This document shows positions 14,245-20,068 of a stretch of 20,068 nucleotides of DNA, piece by piece. Both the position numbers and the translations under genes were made by a program. Within the stretch, counting starts at the first letter, position 1, and each line of letters begins with the position of its first letter. The DNA lies in NCBI GenBank assembly GCA_900551355.1, contig URVR01000007.1, positions 1-20,068 on the forward strand, in the 5' to 3' direction. The notes under the pieces are model-generated. The model had not been told where the DNA came from, did no database searches, and saw only the letters and a program-made list of their open reading frames with translations. This stretch comes from an uncultured Eubacteriales bacterium. GTDB taxonomy: Bacteria; Bacillota; Clostridia; Oscillospirales; Oscillospiraceae.

Positions 14245-15855
14245 ATGAACGAGATCTATGTCACCGGGCACCGCAACCCGGATACCGACTCCATCGTGGC
14301 CGCCATGTCCTTCGCCGCGCTGAAAAACGCACTGGGTGAGAAGGAGTATGTGGCCGTCCATCTGGGCACCATCAGCGATGAGACAAACCGGATGCTGGAG
14401 CGGTTCCACTTCAACCCGCCCCGCTTCATCCAGAACGTCCGCACCCAGGTGCAGGATCTGGATTTCGACCGGCCGCCCTGCCTGGACGCCTCCGTCACCA
14501 TGGACCGGGCGTGGAAGCTCATGCGGGAGCAGAAGATCTCCGCCATCCCCGTGGTCAACGAGGACGGTACGCTGTACGGCATGCTGTCCGCCGGCGACAT
14601 CGCCACGTTCAGTCTGAACACCGTGGGCGACCCCCGGGTGGACGACATCCCGCTTTTCAACCTGCTGAGCGTCATCGAGGGGCGGGTCATGGGCGACGGC
14701 GGCGACATGGTGGACAGTGTCAGCGGCTCCGTGTCCATCGCGCTGCCCCAGAATTGCGAGAACCTGCTGTTCGACAGCGCCGACAGCATCGTGCTGTGCG
14801 GCAGTCAGCCGGACATGATCCGCCGGGCGCTGGACAGGCAGGTGGCCTGCCTGATCCTGTGCCAGACCGACGTGGAGCCGGAGTGGCTGGAAAACGCCGG
14901 CAAGACCTGCGTCATCTCCACGCCGCTGGACGCCAGCCGCGTCCACCGGCTGATCTATCAGGCCACGCCCATCGGGCGGCCCTGCGCCACGGAGGGGCTG
15001 ATCTCCTTCCACATGGACGACTATATCGACGACGTGCGCGAGGTGGTGCTCAAGAGCCGCTATCGCTGCTATCCCGTGCTGGACGAGGAGGAGAAGGTCG
15101 TCGGCACCCTGTCCCGGTATCACCTGCTGAAGCCCCGGCGCAAGCGGGTGGTGCTGGTGGACCACAACGAGCTGGCCCAGACCGTGCCCGGCATCGAGCA
15201 GGCGGAGATCCTGGGCATCATCGACCACCACCGTCTGGCGGATATCCAGACCCGGCAGCCCATCTCCGTGCGCAACGAGCCGGTGGGCAGCACCAACACC
15301 ATCATCACCTCCATGTATCAGGAGCACGGCGTCACCCCCTCCCCCCACATGGCGGGGCTGATGGCGGCGGCCATCCTGTCCGACACCGTTATGTTCAAGT
15401 CCCCCACCTGCACCAAGCGGGACATCGCCATGGCCGAGCGGCTGGCCCGTATTGCCAAGGTGTCTCTCAGCGATCTGGGGCGGGAGCTGTTCAGCGGCAG
15501 CAACGACAGCAAATCCGCCGAGGAGCTGCTGCGCAGCGACTTCAAGGAGTTCCACATCGCCGAGCAGGTGCTGGGCGTGGGGCAGGTCACCTGCATCGAC
15601 TCCCAGAGCCTGCTGGAGCGGAAGGACGAGCTGCTGGACGCCATGCGCAGGGCCCAGAAGGCCAACAGCTACGACATGGTGATCCTGATGCTCACCGACG
15701 TGCTGCAGGAGGGCACCCAGCTGCTGTACATCGGCAGCGACGACACCATCCGCAATGCCTTTGCCGTGGAGCCAAAGGACAACACGGTGTTCCTGCCCGG
15801 CGTCATGTCCCGCAAGAAGCAGGTGGTCCCCATGCTGACCACCCTGTGGGGCTGA
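14245..15855 (+). CDS. ppaC: Manganese-dependent inorganic pyrophosphatase with CBS-DRTGG-CBS regulatory insert
   Basis: A class II (DHH-family) cytoplasmic pyrophosphatase that hydrolyses pyrophosphate to two phosphates. The catalytic DHH domain is split. It begins with GHRNPDTDS (8-16), continues after the insert with VLVDHNE (Asp306-His307), IIDHHRL (327-330), ILSDTVMFKSPTCT (378-390), and ends with the substrate-binding motif SRKKQVVP near the C-terminus. The insert, about residues 70-300, holds a first CBS motif (ISAIPVVNEDGTLYGMLSAGDI), a DRTGG-like segment and a second CBS motif (YRCYPVLDEEEKVVGTLSRYHL). In studied relatives this insert lets AMP/ADP inhibit and diadenosine polyphosphates activate the enzyme. 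Length (536) fits. AAAGGAG lies about 10 bases before the ATG. It is first in its operon, 22 bases before the TraX-like gene. Confidence 0.95.
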   Translation: MNEIYVTGHRNPDTDSIVAAMSFAALKNALGEKEYVAVHLGTISDETNRMLERFHFNPPRFIQNVRTQVQDLDFDRPPCLDASVTMDRAWKLMREQKISAIPVVNEDGTLYGMLSAGDIATFSLNTVGDPRVDDIPLFNLLSVIEGRVMGDGGDMVDSVSGSVSIALPQNCENLLFDSADSIVLCGSQPDMIRRALDRQVACLILCQTDVEPEWLENAGKTCVISTPLDASRVHRLIYQATPIGRPCATEGLISFHMDDYIDDVREVVLKSRYRCYPVLDEEEKVVGTLSRYHLLKPRRKRVVLVDHNELAQTVPGIEQAEILGIIDHHRLADIQTRQPISVRNEPVGSTNTIITSMYQEHGVTPSPHMAGLMAAAILSDTVMFKSPTCTKRDIAMAERLARIAKVSLSDLGRELFSGSNDSKSAEELLRSDFKEFHIAEQVLGVGQVTCIDSQSLLERKDELLDAMRRAQKANSYDMVILMLTDVLQEGTQLLYIGSDDTIRNAFAVEPKDNTVFLPGVMSRKKQVVPMLTTLWG

Positions 15856-15877
15856 TGCGCCGCCGGAGGGTGCGCCT

Positions 15878-16630
15878 ATGCCGTCTGTGACCGCCAAAGG
15901 GCTGGATTCCAACGCCATCAAGCTCATCGCCATCCTGGCCATGACCGTGGACCACATCGCGTGGGCGGTGTTCCCCGGCTATCCCCGGGAGTGGCTGCCG
16001 CTGGCGATGCACCTTGTGGGGCGGCTGACCTGCCCCATCATGTGCTATTTCATCGCGGAGGGCTTTCACCACACCCGCGACGTCCGCAAATACACGGCGC
16101 GGCTGTTCACGTTCGCGGTGATCTCCCACTTCTGCTACATATACGCCTCCGCGGATTTCGTGGACTGGCGCTCCTTCATCCCGTTCTACTACGGCGCGGT
16201 GCTGAACCAGACCAGCGTGATGTGGTCGCTGGCCTGGGGTCTGGTGATGCTGCGGGCGGCCCACAGCGGCCGCCTCGGCGCCGCCGCCAAGACCGCGCTG
16301 GTGGCGGGCATCTGCCTTGTCAGCTTTCCCAGCGACTGGAGCTGCATCGCGGCACTGTGCGTGCTGGCCTTCGGCTGCAACCGGGGCAATCTGAAAAAGC
16401 AGGGGCTGTGGATGGTCTTTTATGTGGCGCTGTACGCCATCGTGTACGCGCTGGCGCTGGACTGGGTATACGGTCTGGTGCAGATGGGCGTGGTGCTGAG
16501 CCTGCCGGTCCTCCGGCTGTACAACGGCCAGCGGGGCCGCAGCCCTCAGGTGAACCGGGTCATGAAGTGGCTGTTCTACGTCTACTATCCCCTGCACCTG
16601 CTGGTCATCGGCCTTCTGGAGCATGCATAA
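15878..16630 (+). CDS. TraX-like multipass membrane protein
   Basis: A 250-residue integral membrane protein with about seven to eight hydrophobic segments. It matches the TraX family pattern: a first helix with conserved Asp-His (IAILAMTVDHIAW, residues 25-26), then GRLTCPIMCYFIAEGFHHTR and the K-Y-x-x-R-L segment, ending in a helix YYPLHLLVIGLL. The F-plasmid namesake acetylates pilin, but chromosomal copies in clostridia have no conjugation genes around them, as here. They may be membrane acyltransferases of unknown substrate; that is an inference from the family. A GGAGGG ribosome binding site lies 8 bases before the ATG, and only 22 bases separate it from ppaC, so it is co-transcribed with the pyrophosphatase. 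No signal peptide is evident. Confidence 0.85.
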   Translation: MPSVTAKGLDSNAIKLIAILAMTVDHIAWAVFPGYPREWLPLAMHLVGRLTCPIMCYFIAEGFHHTRDVRKYTARLFTFAVISHFCYIYASADFVDWRSFIPFYYGAVLNQTSVMWSLAWGLVMLRAAHSGRLGAAAKTALVAGICLVSFPSDWSCIAALCVLAFGCNRGNLKKQGLWMVFYVALYAIVYALALDWVYGLVQMGVVLSLPVLRLYNGQRGRSPQVNRVMKWLFYVYYPLHLLVIGLLEHA

Positions 16631-16633
16631 GAA

Positions 16634-16699
16634 CTCCCGCCGGGAGAGTCAGAAAAGGGCTTTTCCGGCGGGTCCGCTTTCCCCTGCCGGCAAGAGGGG
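16634..16699 (+). promoter_or_regulatory. Structured intergenic region before the MMPL exporter gene
   Basis: Overlapping inverted repeats. CTCCC-GCC-GGGAG (16634-16646) folds locally. CCCGCCGG (16636-16643) also pairs perfectly with CCGGCGGG (16665-16672), enclosing GAAAA-GGGC-TTTTC (16652-16665). CCGGC (16665-16669) can alternatively pair with GCCGG (16686-16690). No clean T run follows, so this is not a simple terminator; it may be an attenuator or processing site. A TGTTATAAA extended -10 like sequence (16706-16714) is too close to the ribosome binding site to be a convincing promoter. Confidence 0.4.
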
Positions 16700-16738
16700 C
16701 ATATCTGTTATAAAAAGAAAGGAGGAGATGCGCACGCC

Positions 16739-19186
16739 ATGAGCCAGAGCAATGCAAACGGCGCGTCCTTTATGGAGAAGCTGTCCACCTTCATCGTGGA
16801 CAAGCGCAGTCTCATTTTCCTCATCACCATTATCGGACTGATCTTCTCCGCCGTCTCCCGGAACTGGGTGGAGGTGGAGAACGACCTGACCTATTACCTG
16901 CCGGACGACTCCCAGACCAAGCAGGCGCTGGCGGTGATGAACGAGGAGTTCATCACCTACGGCACGGCGGAGCTGATGGTGGCCAACGTGACCCCCGCCC
17001 AGGCGGAAAAGCTGGCCGATCATATCCGGGAGGTGGAGGGCGTGCAGAGCGTGGACTACGACGAGACCACCGACCACTACAACGCCCTGTCCGCCCTGTT
17101 CTCCGTCACCTTCGCCTACGACGAGAACGACGACGCCTGTCTGACATCGCTGGAGGCGGTGAAGGAGCTGCTGGGCGACTATGATCTGTATGTATCCACG
17201 GATCTGGGCAACACCCTGCGGGAGACCATCGACCACGAGATCAGCATCATCATGGTCTATGTGGCCGTGGTCATCGTGCTGGTGCTGCTGTTCACCTCCG
17301 AGACCTACGGCGAGGTGCCGGTGCTGATCCTGACGTTCGTGGTGGCGCTGGTGCTGAACCAGGGCACCAACTTCCTGATGGGCAAGATCTCCTTCGTGTC
17401 CAACTCCGTCACCAGTATTCTGCAGCTGGCGCTGTCCATCGACTACGCCATCATCTTCTGCAACCGCTTCAAGGAGGAGCACCGTCTGCTGGCGCTGCGG
17501 GAGGCGGTGATCGTGTCCCTGAGCAAGTCCATCCCGGAGATCGGCGCCAGCAGCCTGACCACCATCGGCGGTCTGGTGGCCATGCTGTTCATGCAGTTCA
17601 GACTTGGCCCGGACATGGCCCTGTGCCTCATTAAATCCATTCTGTTCGCGCTGCTTTCCGCCTTCGTGGTGATGCCGGGCCTGCTGATGCTGTTCGGCCC
17701 GCTCATCGACCGGACGCCGCACCGCAGCTTTGTGCCCAAGATCCCCTTTGTGGGCAGGTTCGACTACGCCACGCGGCATGTGGTGCCTATCATCTTCGCA
17801 CTGCTGATCACGGCGGGCTTCTTCCTGTCGTCCCGGTGCCCCTACGCCTACGGCTACAGCCTGCTGACCACGCCGAAGCAGAACGAGAGCCAGATCGCCC
17901 AGCAGATGATCGACGACACGTTCACCTCCAGCAACATGCTGGCGCTGATGGTGCCCGCCGGCGACTACGACAGCGAGCGCGCCCTGCTGGCGGAGCTGGA
18001 GCAGTACGACGAGGTGGATCACACCATGGGGCTTGTGAACATCGAGGCGCTGGACGGCTATATGCTGGCCGACGAGCTGACGCCCCGGCAGTTCGCGGAG
18101 CTGGCCGGGCTGGACTATGAGACGGCCCAGCTGGTGTACGCGGCCTACGCCGCCATGGACGGCGACTACGGCCAGCTGGTGGGCAAGCTGTCCACCTACA
18201 GGGTGCCGCTGCTGGATATGTTCCTGTTCGTATGTGAGCAGGTGGACGCCGGCGTGGTGACGCTCAGCGCCGACCAGACCGCCATGCTGCAGAGCGCCCA
18301 GACCCAGATGCGCAGCGCGAAGAACCAGCTGCAGAGCGACAGCTTCAGCCGGATGCTGGTGTACCTCACGCTGCCGGAGAGCGGCGACGAGACCTACGCC
18401 TTCACCGACAAGATCCTGGACATCGCCCAGAAATACTACCCCGGTCAGCAGGTGTATCTGGCCGGCGACTCCACCAACGAGTACGACTTCGAGAAGTCCT
18501 TCGCCATCGACAACAAGGTGGTCAGCGTTGTGTCCATTCTGGTGGTCATGGTGGTGCTGCTGTTCACCTTCAAGTCCGCGGGCATGCCGGTGCTGCTGAT
18601 CCTGGTGATCCAGGGCTGCATCTGGATCAACTTCTCCGTCCCGGCCATCACCGGGAAGTACCTGTTCTATCTGAGCTATCTGATCGTCAGCTCCATCCAG
18701 ATGGGCGCCAACATCGACTACGCCATCGTCATCGCCAGCCGCTATCAGGAGCTGAAGGTGAAGATGGCCCAGCGCAGCGCCATCGTGGAGACGCTGAACT
18801 TCGCGTTCCCCACCATCATCACCTCCGGCGCCATCATGTCCATCTGCGGCTTCCTCATCGGCAGCATGACCTCCGAGCCTACCATCGCCGGTATCGGCGA
18901 GAGCCTGGGCCGGGGCACGGTGATCTCCATTATCGTGGTCATGTTCGCCCTGCCCCAGATCCTGCTGATCGGCAGCCGGGTCATCGACAAGACCTCCTTC
19001 TCCGTGCCGTCGGTGGTGGCCAAGAAGGCCGGCCACGGCAGCATGACGGTGAACGGTCTGGTGTACGGCCGCATCAACGGCACCGTCCGGGGCGTGATGC
19101 GCGCCACGGTGGAGGGCGACATTGATCTGACCATGGTCTCCAGTGCGGAGGGAGAGGAGGCGAACGACCGCGATGAAACGACTTGA
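16739..19186 (+). CDS. MMPL/RND-superfamily membrane exporter
   Basis: A large proton-driven transporter of 815 residues, in the size range of the MMPL and HAE3-like families. It has the duplicated RND layout. One helix (about 24-42) is followed by an external domain, a bundle of about five helices (roughly 190-325), another helix at about 353 and a second external domain with a helical stretch near 520. A second bundle follows (roughly 600-760). The family's Asp-containing motif occurs in each half: LSIDYAIIFCNRF near residue 233 and ANIDYAIVIASRY near 657, the likely proton-relay sites. Studied members export lipids, glycolipids or peptides. GGAGGAG lies 11 bases before the ATG. It overlaps the next gene by 14 bases, suggesting that the exporter and the secreted protein work together. 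The substrate is unknown. Confidence 0.93.
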   Translation: MSQSNANGASFMEKLSTFIVDKRSLIFLITIIGLIFSAVSRNWVEVENDLTYYLPDDSQTKQALAVMNEEFITYGTAELMVANVTPAQAEKLADHIREVEGVQSVDYDETTDHYNALSALFSVTFAYDENDDACLTSLEAVKELLGDYDLYVSTDLGNTLRETIDHEISIIMVYVAVVIVLVLLFTSETYGEVPVLILTFVVALVLNQGTNFLMGKISFVSNSVTSILQLALSIDYAIIFCNRFKEEHRLLALREAVIVSLSKSIPEIGASSLTTIGGLVAMLFMQFRLGPDMALCLIKSILFALLSAFVVMPGLLMLFGPLIDRTPHRSFVPKIPFVGRFDYATRHVVPIIFALLITAGFFLSSRCPYAYGYSLLTTPKQNESQIAQQMIDDTFTSSNMLALMVPAGDYDSERALLAELEQYDEVDHTMGLVNIEALDGYMLADELTPRQFAELAGLDYETAQLVYAAYAAMDGDYGQLVGKLSTYRVPLLDMFLFVCEQVDAGVVTLSADQTAMLQSAQTQMRSAKNQLQSDSFSRMLVYLTLPESGDETYAFTDKILDIAQKYYPGQQVYLAGDSTNEYDFEKSFAIDNKVVSVVSILVVMVVLLFTFKSAGMPVLLILVIQGCIWINFSVPAITGKYLFYLSYLIVSSIQMGANIDYAIVIASRYQELKVKMAQRSAIVETLNFAFPTIITSGAIMSICGFLIGSMTSEPTIAGIGESLGRGTVISIIVVMFALPQILLIGSRVIDKTSFSVPSVVAKKAGHGSMTVNGLVYGRINGTVRGVMRATVEGDIDLTMVSSAEGEEANDRDETT

Positions 19187-20068
19187 TATACGCCGGGTCT
19201 GCGGGGCGCTGCTGGCGCTGCTGCTGGCGGCCGCCTGCCTGCCCCTGACCCGGAGCTACGCCGCCCCGGTGTCGGACGCCATCCACATTGCCAGCGAGGC
19301 CGATCTGGCCGATCTGGCCCAGCAGTGTGCGCTGGACACCTGGTCCCGGGGCAAGACGGTGATACTGGACAGCGATCTGTCTCTGGAGGATGGGTCGTTC
19401 CTGCCCATTCCCTCCTTCGGCGGCGTGTTTGACGGGCAGGGCCACGCCATCCGGGGCATCCGCATCTCCGGCAGTCTGTCCCCCGCCGGCCTGTTCGGTG
19501 TGGTGCAGGAGGGCGGCGTCATCCGCGATCTCCGCGCCGAGGGTGCGGTGACGCCGGAGGGCGATGCCCGGAACGCAGGCGGCATCGCCGGCGAGAACCG
19601 GGGCACCATCGAGGACTGCAGCTTTACCGGCACCGTATCCGGCAAGGCCAACATCGGCGGCATTGCCGGCGCCAACATGGCCGCCGGCAGCATCCTGCAC
19701 TGTCAGGCCAGCGGCGCGGCGGCAGGCGAGGTCATGACCGGCGGCATCGCCGGGTACAACGAGGGGCTGCTGGCCTCCTGCGAGAACAGCGCCTTCGTCA
19801 ACGTGGCCAGCACAGACCCCCGTATCGACCTGGACGACCTGACACAGGCGCTGACCATGGATCTGTCCGCTCTGAGCCGCCTGAACGCCGGCACCTCCGT
19901 CACGGACACCGGCGGCATCGCCGGATACTCCGCCGGGACCATCTCGGACTGCGTGAACCACGGGGCCGTGGGCTATCAGCACATCGGCTACAACACCGGC
20001 GGCATCGCGGGCCGCAGCTGCGGTCAGCTGCGGCCCGCGATGCCGCCGGTGTTGTAGCCGATGTGCTG
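19173..20068 (+). CDS. Secreted surface protein with GLUG-type (GGIAG) repeats, 3' end missing
   Basis: The start at 19173 gives a signal peptide of about 30 residues (RRVCGALLALLLAAACLPL, cleavage probably after SYA), so the protein is exported. The visible part looks like a right-handed beta-helix or adhesin-type repeat protein. GGIAG recurs at residues 136-140, 162-166, 190-194, 247-251 and 276-280, each followed by a G-x-I-x-x-C-type turn, as in GLUG repeats of clostridial surface proteins. GGAGAGGAGG lies 12 bases before the ATG and the start overlaps the MMPL gene by 14 bases. The sequence is trustworthy only to about residue 284. From 20025 on it is an inverted copy of the preceding 44 bases, so the stop at 20055-20057 is artificial and the real gene is longer. 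Ligand and cell-wall anchor are not visible. Confidence 0.85.
19977..20068. repeat. Perfect 44-bp terminal inverted repeat (probable assembly fold-back)
   Basis: Bases 19977-20020 are the exact reverse complement of 20025-20068, separated by CGGT. The left arm is ordinary in-frame coding sequence of the GGIAG repeat protein. The right arm ends exactly at the last base of the window. This is the signature of a fold-back artefact at a contig end rather than of a biological repeat. Confidence 0.9.

Noticed and set aside
14209..15957. Open frame of 582 codons on the minus strand
   Set aside because: It is antisense to ppaC, whose DHH, CBS and SRKKQ motifs are all on the plus strand. Composition is again that of a GC-rich shadow frame.
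15878..16630. TraX-like gene as evidence of a conjugative element
   Set aside because: No relaxase, coupling protein, pilus or integrase genes are present. Chromosomal TraX-family genes outside conjugation loci are common.
16706..16714. Extended -10 like TGTTATAAA before the MMPL gene
   Set aside because: Transcription would start at or inside the ribosome binding site (16721-16727), and no -35 is at the right distance.
16649..19036. Open frame of 795 codons on the minus strand
   Set aside because: It lies wholly antisense to the MMPL gene. Its His-, Gln-, Gly- and Val-rich product is what the complement of G/C-ending codons yields; no start signal or domain supports it.

Overview
The window looks like chromosomal DNA of a high-GC, Gram-positive-type anaerobe, most plausibly a gut clostridium of the Oscillospiraceae type. 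That placement is an inference: strong GGAGG ribosome binding sites, lipoprotein solute-binding proteins, a DegV fatty-acid-binding protein and a CBS-domain class II pyrophosphatase all occur together. No rRNA, tRNA, CRISPR array, insertion sequence or phage gene was seen.

Region 1 (1-7157, all minus strand) is one tightly packed catabolic/uptake operon. It reads lacI-type repressor, amidohydrolase A (intact metal motif), amidohydrolase B (metal motif lost), ABC ATPase, ABC permease, lipoprotein solute-binding protein, and a second ABC permease that runs off the left edge. A good sigma-70 promoter (6889-6916) lies upstream of the repressor, with a LacI-type operator just downstream of its predicted start site and two related sites about 150-160 bp to either side. 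The operon probably imports a small organic acid, sulfonate or aromatic-like compound and hydrolyses or decarboxylates it; the substrate cannot be read from the sequence.

Region 2 (7092-10189) holds a degV gene (minus) with a terminator, a divergent OmpR-type response regulator/histidine kinase pair, and then a short transcription unit. That unit has a consensus promoter, a 42-codon small gene with a good ribosome binding site, and a 16-bp terminator hairpin.

Region 3 (10226-14050, minus) is a three-gene overlapping operon: MscS-type channel, family 3 solute-binding lipoprotein, and hybrid sensor kinase. No ABC permease is present, so the binding protein is probably a ligand sensor for the kinase.

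Region 4 (14174-20068, plus) starts from a textbook promoter: CBS/DRTGG-type manganese pyrophosphatase (ppaC), a TraX-like membrane protein, a structured intergenic region, an MMPL/RND exporter and an overlapping secreted protein with GGIAG (GLUG-type) repeats. The last 92 bases are a perfect 44-bp inverted repeat ending exactly at the window edge. This is almost certainly a fold-back assembly artefact, so the apparent end of the last gene is false.
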